The notes: generated by a model from the sequence alone, not told the origin. A DNA stretch of 64,000 nucleotides from Spirosoma panaciterrae DSM 21099 (GCF_000374025.1 NZ_KB893243.1:124001-188000), one strand, 5' to 3'. Numbered from the stretch's first letter, positions 31,791 through 40,435 are shown. Translations and numbers: made by a program.

Positions 31791-33752
31791 TCACTTGAAC
31801 AACGGCGCGTGAATTTGGCGGAGCGTTTCGACGGGGATTTTAATAACTTCCCGATCGTAGGTAAGTAAGCCATTCACTTCGCCTTCCACATCCGTCGTCT
31901 GCGTATATACAGCCGCTGACAAGGCCTGTTTCTGATAATACTCAATGATTTTGGCGTACTTTTTCCGATACGCCTGCTCCACGACATCGGCCGATTGATA
32001 GGTCTGATAGCCCCAGTTGCGCATATTCGGATTCCAGAGATGCCCCTGAACTGGCCAGCCGATACCGCCAAACTCGCCAATGACAACAACCCGGTTGGCT
32101 TTAGGAGCGGGCGCGTTGGGTTCTTCCTGATAGGTGTGAATGTCGTAGAATTCACCAGCCCCCCGGTCGTTCCAGCCACTGACGGCATTGACCGTTCGGC
32201 TTGGGTCGATGGCTTTCACCCAGTCGGATAGTCGGTTGTTGTCGTATTGTCCCCAACCTTCGTTATGCACTACCCAGGTTACAATACTTGGATGATTGTG
32301 CAGACGATTCATCATCCGGCGAAGTTCCAGTTCAAACTGCTCTTTCCCTTTCGACCGACGAATGGGTTCCGACTGATCACCGGGCGCTTCGTTTTGGCCT
32401 TCCAGAAAACCCGACGGCATATCCTGCCAGACCAGTATCCCCAACTTATCACAGAGGTAGTAGTAGCGTTCGGGCTCGACCTTGATGTGTTTACGGAGCA
32501 TGTTGAAGCCCGATTTTTTGAGGAAATCGATCTCAAACGTCATGCCCTCGTCGGACGGAGGTGTTAGTAAACCACCCGGCCACCAACCCTGATCGAGCGG
32601 GCCGTTCTGGAAAACAAACTTGTTGTTCAACAGCAAAACCGGCTGATTTGCAACGGGGCCTGGACCTACTGAAATCTTCCGCATGGCGAAATAGCCCGTT
32701 ACAACATCTTGCGGATTCCCTGTAACGGTTGCATTCGCGTAAGCCGTTCGTAAGGCTTCGTCTTGTCGTGGGCGTCGGTTACGGGGGGTATCACCGAAGG
32801 GATCGGTAACGGTCACGAGTTCAACCCGGTAATCATACAGGAATGGCTTATCCGGCGACCAGAGTTTTGGGCTTTTGATCGACAAATAGGCCGCTCTTCC
32901 CGCGCGAACCAGCGTTGAGGCTACAGTTTGATTGCCGTCTAATGCCGTTACCCGGATTGCCGTCGTAAAGTTATTGGCAGGTTTATCGAGCAATACCTCT
33001 ACCCGGACACGGCTGGAATCCAATTCGGGGGTGAGCCGTACTTCTTCGATGTAAGTCTGTTTAGGAACCGGCTCCATCCAGACTGTTTGCCAGATACCCG
33101 AAACGGGTGTGTACCAGATGCCGTTGGGATTCAGCAGCTGTTTGCCACGCGGTTGCTCACCCGTTGAGGTTGGGTCGGTAACGCCCAGAACGAGTTCGTT
33201 AGCGCCGTCTTTCAAATAATCCGTAATGTCGAAGCTAAACGAGTCGGAACCTCCCGTGTGCGAGCCAACCAGCCCATCATTGACCCACAGATTGCATTCG
33301 TAGTCGACGGCACCAAAATGGAGGATTATCCGCTGGCCGTTCCAGTCACTGGGCAGGCTGATGGTACGGCGATACCACAACCGCTGGTCAGGCAGGAGCG
33401 ATTTTGTGACTTTCGACAGAGTCGATTCAACGGCAAACGGAACCAGAATCTGACCACTGAACTGCGTCGGTTTAGGAGCCGTTTTGGCCGTAATAGCATA
33501 GTCCCAAAGGCCATTCAGATTTTGCCACTGTTTCCGTACCAACTGTGGACGGGGGTATTCGCGCCAGGCATTTTCGGGCGTTACCTGCTTTTCCCAGCGA
33601 CTCATAATCGGCGCAGGCTGAAGCTGACTGACGGCTGGCGTTTGGGCAAAAGAAAATGGAGTGGCAAAGAGGGTAGAAAGTAGGGCGAGTAACTTTATCT
33701 CACCCCCTCTCTTGATTTCAGGAGAGGGTAGATAGCTTGAATGATAGTTCAT
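31791..33752 (-). CDS. Exported glycoside hydrolase family 2 protein
   Basis: A 653-residue GH2 enzyme (beta-galactosidase/glucuronidase/mannosidase group). The sugar-binding domain (about 55-210, with WQNLNGLWDYA, WYRRTISLP and VDYECNLWVNDGLVGSHTGG), an Ig-like sandwich and the barrel follow in order. The acid/base glutamate is E498 in WVVHNEGWGQ and the nucleophile E560 in VIGEFGG. The signal peptide core LLALLSTLFATPFSFAQ is preceded by 20 residues encoded by a copy of a dispersed repeat (33702-33735), so the true start may not be the ATG at 33752. No downstream ATG lies before the signal core. The sugar substrate is unknown; gene neighbours are glycan-degrading. Confidence 0.9.
   Translation of the reverse strand: MNYHSSYLPSPEIKRGGEIKLLALLSTLFATPFSFAQTPAVSQLQPAPIMSRWEKQVTPENAWREYPRPQLVRKQWQNLNGLWDYAITAKTAPKPTQFSGQILVPFAVESTLSKVTKSLLPDQRLWYRRTISLPSDWNGQRIILHFGAVDYECNLWVNDGLVGSHTGGSDSFSFDITDYLKDGANELVLGVTDPTSTGEQPRGKQLLNPNGIWYTPVSGIWQTVWMEPVPKQTYIEEVRLTPELDSSRVRVEVLLDKPANNFTTAIRVTALDGNQTVASTLVRAGRAAYLSIKSPKLWSPDKPFLYDYRVELVTVTDPFGDTPRNRRPRQDEALRTAYANATVTGNPQDVVTGYFAMRKISVGPGPVANQPVLLLNNKFVFQNGPLDQGWWPGGLLTPPSDEGMTFEIDFLKKSGFNMLRKHIKVEPERYYYLCDKLGILVWQDMPSGFLEGQNEAPGDQSEPIRRSKGKEQFELELRRMMNRLHNHPSIVTWVVHNEGWGQYDNNRLSDWVKAIDPSRTVNAVSGWNDRGAGEFYDIHTYQEEPNAPAPKANRVVVIGEFGGIGWPVQGHLWNPNMRNWGYQTYQSADVVEQAYRKKYAKIIEYYQKQALSAAVYTQTTDVEGEVNGLLTYDREVIKIPVETLRQIHAPLFK
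33702..33732. repeat. Dispersed palindromic repeat overlapping the GH2 start
   Basis: CCCTCTCTTGA-TT-TCAGGAGAGGG (one wobble) followed on the outer side by GTGAG-like flanks. A second copy with perfect 12-base arms lies at 55450-55475 between susC and susD. Here the repeat is inside the coding region of the GH2 leader. Confidence 0.75.
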
Positions 33753-33758
33753 GGTCGT

Positions 33759-36269
33759 TTATTTAGCCAGTTTGCTTTCGAGCATTTTAATATAGTAACC
33801 GCCAACGACGGACCGGGCCTGGAAACCAACTTGCTTGGCATTGGTGGTTTCGTGCCAGTCGGAAAGGGGAACCCGCGATGGGGTTTCGTTGGCATACCGC
33901 CAGACGGGTCGTACCAGGGCCTGGAAATCCTTGGAGGAAGTTGCCATGGTAGCCGTCCACATGATCCAGTCCGATTTGGTGTAGGTCTTGCGACTGTCTA
34001 AGGGGAGACCGTAGGGCTGCTGCTTGGTGAGGTAGTAGTCAATTTCCTTTTTGGCAATGTCTTTCGGGAAGATGTTGATGCCCAAAAGCCGATCCCACAC
34101 CAGGTTATACTTCTGGCTCCAGGTGTCGCCCGGATTTTCGAACGTCAGGTCGTAGTGGGTTTTATCCGACGCGGTTTTGTCCAGCGCGAGCGGCTGCCAC
34201 TTAGCGGCCATCTCTTTGGCCGTTTTCAGGTAGCTTTCGGCCGTTGCTTTGTCGCCCAGTTGAGCGGCTAGTTGCCCATAAGCGGCAATGCCCAGAATCG
34301 CTTTGATCGACAGGTTGGCGTTGCGGGCAATATGACCAGCAAAGTCGTCGGTGCAGAGCTGATTGGCGGGGTCGAAACCGTCTTTTTTCAGATAATCTAC
34401 CCAGGTTGTCAGCGTTTTCCAGTGTTGCTTGGCGTAGTTGGCGTTGCCCTCGACTTTACCAATAGCACCCATCAAAATCAGCATATTCCCGCATTCTTCA
34501 ACGGGCATATCTTCGCCATATGTTTGTCCGTTAGCGAGCGGGTACGTACCTACGTCATGAGCGGCAAATGGCTTGGTCCAGCGACCGCTTTCGGAGTATT
34601 GGAAGATCGGCTCCATCATGCCTTTCAGCAGGACCGGGTTGTAGAGCAGGTAAAGCGGAGCCGAGGGATAGGTAATATCGACGGTACCGATGGAGCCATT
34701 GGAGAAGTTTTCCTTTGAGAAGAAAAGCACTTCCCCTTTCGGGCCCGCTACGATTTTATGCGCGGCAATGGACTGACGATAGGCAAGTACGCAAAGATCG
34801 GCATATTCTTTACCACCGGCTTTCTGAGCGTCGGCACGAAGTTTAGCATCGAACGCAGTACATTTCTGATGCAGTCGATTATAGTCACTCTCTGCGAAAT
34901 GCAATAAGTCGGCCATTGCCGTTTTCCCATCCCGACGCCACCACGGGCGTAAGTTTTGCTTAAAATATTGCACCGAATACAGATCATCATAACCCAGCAA
35001 TAGGTGTTTGGTAGCTGAGCCTGTTAGATTGTTAAAGTCCAGAACGGCAGCCATAGCTATATCGACGGCAGCTTTCGCACCTGGTCGTGCGCCCGTAGTC
35101 GGGAGTTGACCTTTGGCTAAAAATGCCTGTTTCAGCGCACTGGCTAGTCCTGATGCGGTCTGATTGCCGGTTTGTTGAGGGGCAGCCAGATACGCGTACC
35201 CCCAATCGATGCGGACGTTATCTCCCTTACGGCCCAACACGGCTTGGGATTCTGTACCGACTACCTGATAAGTCAGGCCATTCGACTGAGCGGTTTTGGT
35301 AATTACCTCCTGACCGATGGTGTTGGTGGCAATGGTGCCTGCTTCACTGAAAAATACCTGTACCGAGTGCGGCTTCTTATCCGACGACTGTACGTCGAAC
35401 GTAACGTAGCTCACAGGTCGGGCCGCTACCTCCAGTTCATCGAGCAGCAGGGGCGACAGAAAATTTACCATCAGGTTGACAGGCCCGGCCGTAAAGCTAT
35501 AACGGGTCTGGGTCGCCGATACGGTCACATCGGTTTGCGTAGCTGTGGTAATGGATGAGTTGGTAATAGGGTTAACAATACCAACATCGATAAACGACCC
35601 TCCGCGTGGGCTTACACAATGCACCGCCAGCACGTTTTTGCCGGTTTTCAGCGCCTTCTGACCGGCTTCGGGGAAGGGTAAGTTGATGTATTCGTTGACG
35701 TAGTCGGGCTTGTCCAGAATTTTAGTGCCGTTGAGGTAGATCACTACATCGTCATCATGGTTCAGCACCAGCAATAGTTTCGATGGATCGGCTTTGCCAT
35801 CGTAGGTAAATTCCCGACGCACGTAGATCCCCTCTTTCATCGTCTGGCTATTGACCCATTTGGTATGCGCATCGGGCGTATCGCCAAAAGGCCCCGTACC
35901 CGTTGCCCATTTGCTATCGTCAAAATCTGATTTTTCCCAGCCTTTATCGGGCTTTTCCAATGTGTATCGGGCCTGGTAGGGTTTCGATTCGCCGGTTGCC
36001 AGAATGGGTTCGTAAGTGGTGGGCACAGCACCCAGAAACTGATACGGTTTGCCATCGATCCGGATAATCCCCTCCAATGATTGGGGTTTGCCAGTCCAGT
36101 GGCGGGTAGGGGAGTCGGTTAGTTTATCCGTCATACTCCACAAGCTAAAATAGGGGTCGTGGGTGATGAGTGGATAGGCGGGTGGGCGCAGGCTCTGGGC
36201 CTGAGTCCAGCCAGCTATGAAGAGAAAGAAAAGAAGTGTTGACGCGTACTGAATTGGTTTATTGCGCAT
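33759..36269 (-). CDS. Exported DUF4965/DUF5127/DUF1793 (glutaminase A-like) protein
   Basis: An 836-residue protein with signal peptide (cut near WTQAQSL). Order: DUF4964-like start (about 28-95, PAYPLITHDPYFSLWSMTDKLTD), an inserted jelly-roll domain (about 97-235, WATGTGPFGD, KLLLVLNHDDDVVIYLNGTK), DUF5127 (about 245-440, ARPVSYVTFDVQSSD), DUF4965 (about 460-630) and DUF1793 (about 630-815, MPVEECGNMLILMGAI, AILGIAAYGQLA). This is the glutaminase A family that Bacteroidota carry in sugar clusters. True glutaminase activity is doubtful, and the GH-like (alpha/alpha)6 region hints at carbohydrate chemistry. The last codons run close to the GH2 start, so the two share a transcript. Confidence 0.85.
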   Translation of the reverse strand: MRNKPIQYASTLLFFLFIAGWTQAQSLRPPAYPLITHDPYFSLWSMTDKLTDSPTRHWTGKPQSLEGIIRIDGKPYQFLGAVPTTYEPILATGESKPYQARYTLEKPDKGWEKSDFDDSKWATGTGPFGDTPDAHTKWVNSQTMKEGIYVRREFTYDGKADPSKLLLVLNHDDDVVIYLNGTKILDKPDYVNEYINLPFPEAGQKALKTGKNVLAVHCVSPRGGSFIDVGIVNPITNSSITTATQTDVTVSATQTRYSFTAGPVNLMVNFLSPLLLDELEVAARPVSYVTFDVQSSDKKPHSVQVFFSEAGTIATNTIGQEVITKTAQSNGLTYQVVGTESQAVLGRKGDNVRIDWGYAYLAAPQQTGNQTASGLASALKQAFLAKGQLPTTGARPGAKAAVDIAMAAVLDFNNLTGSATKHLLLGYDDLYSVQYFKQNLRPWWRRDGKTAMADLLHFAESDYNRLHQKCTAFDAKLRADAQKAGGKEYADLCVLAYRQSIAAHKIVAGPKGEVLFFSKENFSNGSIGTVDITYPSAPLYLLYNPVLLKGMMEPIFQYSESGRWTKPFAAHDVGTYPLANGQTYGEDMPVEECGNMLILMGAIGKVEGNANYAKQHWKTLTTWVDYLKKDGFDPANQLCTDDFAGHIARNANLSIKAILGIAAYGQLAAQLGDKATAESYLKTAKEMAAKWQPLALDKTASDKTHYDLTFENPGDTWSQKYNLVWDRLLGINIFPKDIAKKEIDYYLTKQQPYGLPLDSRKTYTKSDWIMWTATMATSSKDFQALVRPVWRYANETPSRVPLSDWHETTNAKQVGFQARSVVGGYYIKMLESKLAK

Positions 36270-36439
36270 TGGCAGTGGAGTTTTTTCGGATATAGTAAAC
36301 TATACCTTAAACCCGACCTACGGTTACCTTTACTTATCGAGGGTAGGATAATCGCTCAATATGCTTTGGAAGGAAGAGAATAAATGAATGTCATCCTGGT
36401 TGACAAGCCCTCTGTAAACTCCCTTATATCCTATTCTAT

Positions 36440-37384
36440 ATGAAGCATGTATTCGTTTGGCTAACCATGCTGATTTTGGCAGGCCATGCCGTGCAATCGG
36501 TTGCACAACAAATTTCGAAAGAAGAGTTAATTTTCCTGACTCCCGACTGGAAAGGTGAACGGTTCCCGGATGGTCGCCCGAAAGTACCAGATGCCATTTT
36601 AAAACGGATGAAACTTGTCACGCAGGAAGAAGCCTGGGCGGTGCTGAAAGGAGAAAAATACCGGTATCAGTATGCAGGTGGCTGGCAGACCATCAACCCC
36701 GATAGTGTGCTGGTTGGGCGGGCCGTAACGGCCACATTCATGCCGGGTCGTCCTGATGTTCATCGGGTCACGGACGAAAAAGGCCATACCAAAGACGGTC
36801 GGGTAAAATCGCAGAACGCCTGGCCGATTGACCTGCTCGTGAAAGGCGATGTATATGTGGTCGACCAGTTTGATATGCATGAAGATGGCCCAACCATTGG
36901 CGATAACCTCGGCAATTCCATCTATGCCAAAACAGGCAACGGTATTGTGTATGAAGGAGCCGTTCGCGACATCGCCGGATTAAAGGAAATTGGTGGTTTT
37001 ACGTCGTATTTCCGCAGTTATCACCCCTCACACCACAACCCGGAAGGCGATCTGAACACAACTTTGGTCGGCATCAATCGGCCAACCCGGATCGGTAAAG
37101 TGATGGTCATGCCGGGCGACATCGTATTGGGTCGTGATGGAGGTGTTTGTTTTATTCCGCCCCATCTGGCCGAAAAAGTAGTGAAAACTTCCGAGATCAT
37201 TCGGTTGCGGGATATGTTCGGGCATCAGCGGCTGCGCGAGCAGAAGTATACACCGGGCCAGATCGATACGCGCTGGTCGGATGAGATCGAAAAAGATTTC
37301 TCGCAGTGGCTGAATTCGCACATTAATGAACTCCCTGTTCCGAAAGAGCAGATTCAGGAATTTCTCAAAAATCGAACCTGGTAA
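36440..37384 (+). CDS. RraA family protein with an export signal
   Basis: A 314-residue protein of the RraA/HMG-CHA aldolase family. The family core is YVVDQFDMHEDGPTIGDNLGNSIYAKTGNGIVYEGAVRDIAGLKEIG (about 134-180): the GDN, the G-V-x-x-GAVRD loop and the following acidic and arginine residues are the metal and pyruvate-binding site. The N-terminus has a hydrophobic signal (MKHVFVWLTMLILAGHAV, cleavage near SVAQQ) and an extra 100-residue part. RraA-like enzymes are usually cytosolic aldolases or decarboxylases of 4-hydroxy-2-oxo acids, or the RNase E inhibitor in E. coli. An exported version is unusual. It is divergent from the DUF4965 gene and precedes the galactonate-dehydratase-like gene. 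Confidence 0.82.
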   Translation: MKHVFVWLTMLILAGHAVQSVAQQISKEELIFLTPDWKGERFPDGRPKVPDAILKRMKLVTQEEAWAVLKGEKYRYQYAGGWQTINPDSVLVGRAVTATFMPGRPDVHRVTDEKGHTKDGRVKSQNAWPIDLLVKGDVYVVDQFDMHEDGPTIGDNLGNSIYAKTGNGIVYEGAVRDIAGLKEIGGFTSYFRSYHPSHHNPEGDLNTTLVGINRPTRIGKVMVMPGDIVLGRDGGVCFIPPHLAEKVVKTSEIIRLRDMFGHQRLREQKYTPGQIDTRWSDEIEKDFSQWLNSHINELPVPKEQIQEFLKNRTW

Positions 37385-37391
37385 AAATTGC

Positions 37392-37510
37392 ATAGTCAGG
37401 AATAGTCAAGTATGGTCAAGAATTGACCATGCCTGACCATACCTGACCATACCTGACCATACTTGACTACCCCTGACCACCCTTGACAATATCTGTCCAT
37501 TTCTGACCTC
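37392..37510 (+). repeat. Decamer tandem repeat array, nine direct and three inverted units
   Basis: From 37421 to 37510 nine consecutive 10-base units share the pattern NNYTGACCAT (for example CCTGACCATA), with degeneracy at the right end. From 37391 to 37420 three units of the same motif run in the opposite orientation. The switch is a near-perfect dyad, TGGTCAAGAATTGACCA. The array fills the gap between the rraA-like gene and the next start at 37518. Confidence 0.85.
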
Positions 37511-37517
37511 ATTTCTT

Positions 37518-38795
37518 ATGAAAACGTCAAGACGTTCCTTCCTGACCAAAAGCGCCCTAGCCAGCGTATTTAGCGGTAGTGCCTTGTCCAGCTTTGGCGA
37601 AGGGCTGGAAACCGCCATTGAGCGGACCCCACTTTCGTCGGCTCCGTCGGATCTGAAAATTACCGACATAAAATGTGGCTACACACGCGGTGGTCATAGT
37701 CTGTTTGTGAAAGTGCACACCAATCAGGGAATCTGGGGATGTGGCGAAGCCGTCGATGCATCGGTCGGAACCTACCACCTGGTCAAACTGATTGGGCAAC
37801 GTATTAAAGGCCGAAGCCCGCTGAATGTCAACCGTATTTTCGAAGATGTTCGAAAGTCGGGGTTCTTCGAGGGAGCACAGGCGGGTATATATGTATCGGT
37901 ACTGTCGGCGGTCGAAACGGCCCTTTGGGATCTGGCCGGAAAGGCGCTTGGCTTGCCCGTGTATCAACTGCTTGGCGGAAAGTTTCGGGATAAAATCCGG
38001 GTGTACTGCGATACGGGAGCGTATCGGGAGACGGATACCAGCCCGGAATCGTTTGGGAAGAGTGCCAAACGGGCGGTCGATATGGGTTTTACGGCCGTCA
38101 AATACGACATCGACGAGCGCAACGACCCCAACAAATATGACGCCTACAACTGGACAGCCAGCCCCGGCGAACTGGAACGTATGTACAACCAGATTGCAGG
38201 GGTTCGTGAAGCCGTTGGACCTAAAATCGATATCTGCGTCGATATGCACGGGCGCTACGACATGACCACGGGCCGACGGGTGGCCAAGATGATGGAGCCG
38301 CTTAAATTGCTCTTTCTGGAAGAGCCCATCCCGGCCGAAAACCCCGAAGCGTACCGACAAATCCGGGAAATAACGACGACCCCCATCTGTGCAGGCGAAA
38401 ACCATTACTTGGCTCATGGCTTCCGTCGGCTGCTCGAAATCGGGGCTGTCGACATCATCATGCCCGACTTGCAGAAGGCAGGTGGACTGGGCGAAGCCCA
38501 GCGGATTGCCAATCTGGCAAATTTGTATTACGTACCCTTTGCCCCACACATGGTCGCGTCGTATCTGGGGGCCATGGCGTCGAGTCACGTATGTGCGTCG
38601 GTGCCCAACTTCCTGATTCTGGAGTGGCAGATTTATTTCCACGAGGAGCCGATGTTCAAAGAGATCGTTACCTTCGACGGGCCAATGGTGGAGAAAGGGT
38701 TTATTCCATTATCCGAAAAACCCGGTATTGGCGTCGAAATCAATGAAGAAGGGATGCGAAAATACGCACCTAAAGATGTTCCGTTCTTTGTATAA
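37518..38795 (+). CDS. Enolase-superfamily acid sugar dehydratase, D-galactonate dehydratase (DgoD) type, with Tat-like signal
   Basis: A 425-residue protein with a twin-arginine signal (MKTSRRSFLTKSALAS). The metal ligands D242, E268 and E294 are spaced 26 and 26, as D183, E209 and E235 are in E. coli galactonate dehydratase. H244 (DMHG) and H344 (APHMV) match H185 and H285 at the same offsets (+2 and +50). This supports galactonate- or mannonate-type dehydratase chemistry (loss of water to give a 2-keto-3-deoxy acid). The export signal is unexpected, because the dehydrated product normally meets a cytosolic kinase. It lies between rraA and uxuA in a plus-strand acid-sugar run; a decamer repeat array precedes its ATG. 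Confidence 0.88.
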   Translation: MKTSRRSFLTKSALASVFSGSALSSFGEGLETAIERTPLSSAPSDLKITDIKCGYTRGGHSLFVKVHTNQGIWGCGEAVDASVGTYHLVKLIGQRIKGRSPLNVNRIFEDVRKSGFFEGAQAGIYVSVLSAVETALWDLAGKALGLPVYQLLGGKFRDKIRVYCDTGAYRETDTSPESFGKSAKRAVDMGFTAVKYDIDERNDPNKYDAYNWTASPGELERMYNQIAGVREAVGPKIDICVDMHGRYDMTTGRRVAKMMEPLKLLFLEEPIPAENPEAYRQIREITTTPICAGENHYLAHGFRRLLEIGAVDIIMPDLQKAGGLGEAQRIANLANLYYVPFAPHMVASYLGAMASSHVCASVPNFLILEWQIYFHEEPMFKEIVTFDGPMVEKGFIPLSEKPGIGVEINEEGMRKYAPKDVPFFV

Positions 38796-38858
38796 GTTTG
38801 ATACTGAGGCCTAAACGAATGCTACGTTCGTCAGCTATCAGTACGTAAGCACTGTTTT

Positions 38859-38935
38859 TCACCGCGAGGACGCAAAGACGCAAAGATTGACTATCAATCC
38901 ATTTTAATCCTTGCGCCTTAGCGTCCTCGCGGTGA
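38859..38935. repeat. Inverted repeat with GCAAAGACGCAAAG arms
   Basis: Arms 38859-38888 and 38906-38935 pair over 27 of 30 bases; the middle is 17 bases. The arm type recurs at 60605-60720. It lies between the dgoD-like gene and uxuA. Confidence 0.8.
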
Positions 38936-38961
38936 TACCTAAATTGTATTGACTATATCAA

Positions 38962-40173
38962 ATGAGTATGTTACAAACCATGCGTTGGTTCGGACCGAAC
39001 GACCCGGTTTCGCTGATGGATATTCGGCAGGCAGGTTGTTCGGGGGTTGTGACGGCCCTGCATCAGATTCCAGTAGGTGATCTGTGGACCGTCGACGAAA
39101 TTACCAAACGCAAACAGTTGATTGAAGCCGATAACGGTCGGTATTCACCTTTACAATGGGCGGTTGTGGAAAGCCTGCCAGTGCATGAAGATATCAAAAA
39201 AGGGCGCCCTACCCGCGCGGGTTACATCGAGACTTACCAGCAGTCTATCCGCAATCTGGCTGCCTGCGGTATCCGAACGGTCTGCTATAACTTTATGCCG
39301 GTGCTGGACTGGTCCCGTACAAAGCTGGACTACGAAATGCCCGACGGCTCACGGGCACTGCGATTCGTTTGGGAGGACTTCGCCCTGTTCGACCTCTATA
39401 TTCTGAAACGTCCCGGTGCGGAAGCGGATTATGAACCAGAGATCATTGAATCGTCCCGGCAGAAGCTGGCGAAAATGACGGCCGAACAAGTTGCTGAACT
39501 GACCAATACGGTATTACTTGGACTACCGGGTTCCGAAGAGGCCTTTTCGCTGGATACCTTTCAGGGCTTACTGGATGAATACCGCCAGATTGGCGATCAG
39601 GCGCTTCGCGAAAATCTGTATTATTTCATTCAGCAGGTGGCTCCGGTGGCACAGGAAGTGGGCGTCAATCTGTGCATTCATCCCGACGATCCGCCAAGAC
39701 CCTTGCTGGGGCTGCCCCGTGTAGTGAGTACGGAGGCCGATCTGGCACAACTCATGAATGCCTGCGATATAACGGCCAATGGTATAACATTTTGTACCGG
39801 CTCGTTGGGCATACGACCCGACAACGATTTGCCGGGTATGATTCGACGGTTTGGCAATCGCATCCATTTTATTCACCTGCGTACGACCAAGCGCGAAGCC
39901 GATCCTCGTAATTTTCACGAAGCCGACCATTTAGCGGGTGATGTCGATATGTATGCCGTTGTGAAGGAAATCGTGCTGGAACAGAAACGACGGGGCAAAG
40001 AAGGCGTAGGGGAAACCGCCATTCCGATGCGTCCCGATCATGGCCATCAGATGCTCGACGACCTGCACAAGAAAACATATCCCGGCTATTCGGCCATTGG
40101 GCGTTTGCGTGGATTGGCGGAGTTAAGAGGCCTTGAAATGGGTATCGAACGCAGTTTAGAAACTATTAATTAA
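38962..40173 (+). CDS. uxuA: Mannonate dehydratase UxuA
   Basis: A 403-residue enzyme that dehydrates D-mannonate to 2-keto-3-deoxygluconate in hexuronate catabolism. The first residues (MLQTMRWFGPNDPVSLMDIRQAGC) and the end MRPDHGHQMLDDL are characteristic of UxuA; the middle shows the TIM-barrel metal-binding stretch NLCIHPDDPP and FCTGSLG. The length is normal for the family and there is no signal peptide, so it is cytosolic. ATG at 38962 is close to a repeat; the two codons upstream are not in a plausible leader. It lies upstream of an SDR gene that may be the fructuronate reductase, separated by a nested repeat of 262 bases. Confidence 0.94.
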   Translation: MSMLQTMRWFGPNDPVSLMDIRQAGCSGVVTALHQIPVGDLWTVDEITKRKQLIEADNGRYSPLQWAVVESLPVHEDIKKGRPTRAGYIETYQQSIRNLAACGIRTVCYNFMPVLDWSRTKLDYEMPDGSRALRFVWEDFALFDLYILKRPGAEADYEPEIIESSRQKLAKMTAEQVAELTNTVLLGLPGSEEAFSLDTFQGLLDEYRQIGDQALRENLYYFIQQVAPVAQEVGVNLCIHPDDPPRPLLGLPRVVSTEADLAQLMNACDITANGITFCTGSLGIRPDNDLPGMIRRFGNRIHFIHLRTTKREADPRNFHEADHLAGDVDMYAVVKEIVLEQKRRGKEGVGETAIPMRPDHGHQMLDDLHKKTYPGYSAIGRLRGLAELRGLEMGIERSLETIN

Positions 40174-40419
40174 ACACAGAGGCACAGAGCACACAGAGGT
40201 TTTATCACTGGAAGTTGTTTAAACACCTAATAATAGGCCCAAAATGAGTGATTTTGCCATGCTGACGAAGGAAGCATCTTAAATCTTCTAGACATAATAG
40301 TCAGGATATGGTAAGATGCTTCCTTCGTCAGCATGACAAAAATCTTCACAAGAAAAGTTTAAACAGCTTCCTAAACATACGTATATAAAACCTCTGTGCT
40401 CTCTGCGTCTCTGTGTTTA
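40171..40419. repeat. Nested inverted repeats between uxuA and the SDR gene
   Basis: Outer arms 40171-40204 and 40386-40419 (ACACAGAG-rich; 30 of 34 bases pair) enclose an inner palindromic repeat, copy C (arms 40252-40281 and 40312-40341, one mismatch, 30-base middle). The inner element matches the copies at 29247 and 31641. Confidence 0.8.
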
Positions 40420-40435
40420 AACCACTTTTTATAAA

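Noticed and set aside
37421..37510. Array before the dehydratase gene considered as a CRISPR
   Set aside because: The units are only 10 bases with no unique spacers and no cas genes are near.
37557..38642. Long minus-strand open frame of 361 codons inside the galactonate-dehydratase-like gene
   Set aside because: It lies wholly antisense to a gene with full catalytic motifs, and its product has no recognisable domain; the opposite strand of GC-rich coding sequence often stays open.
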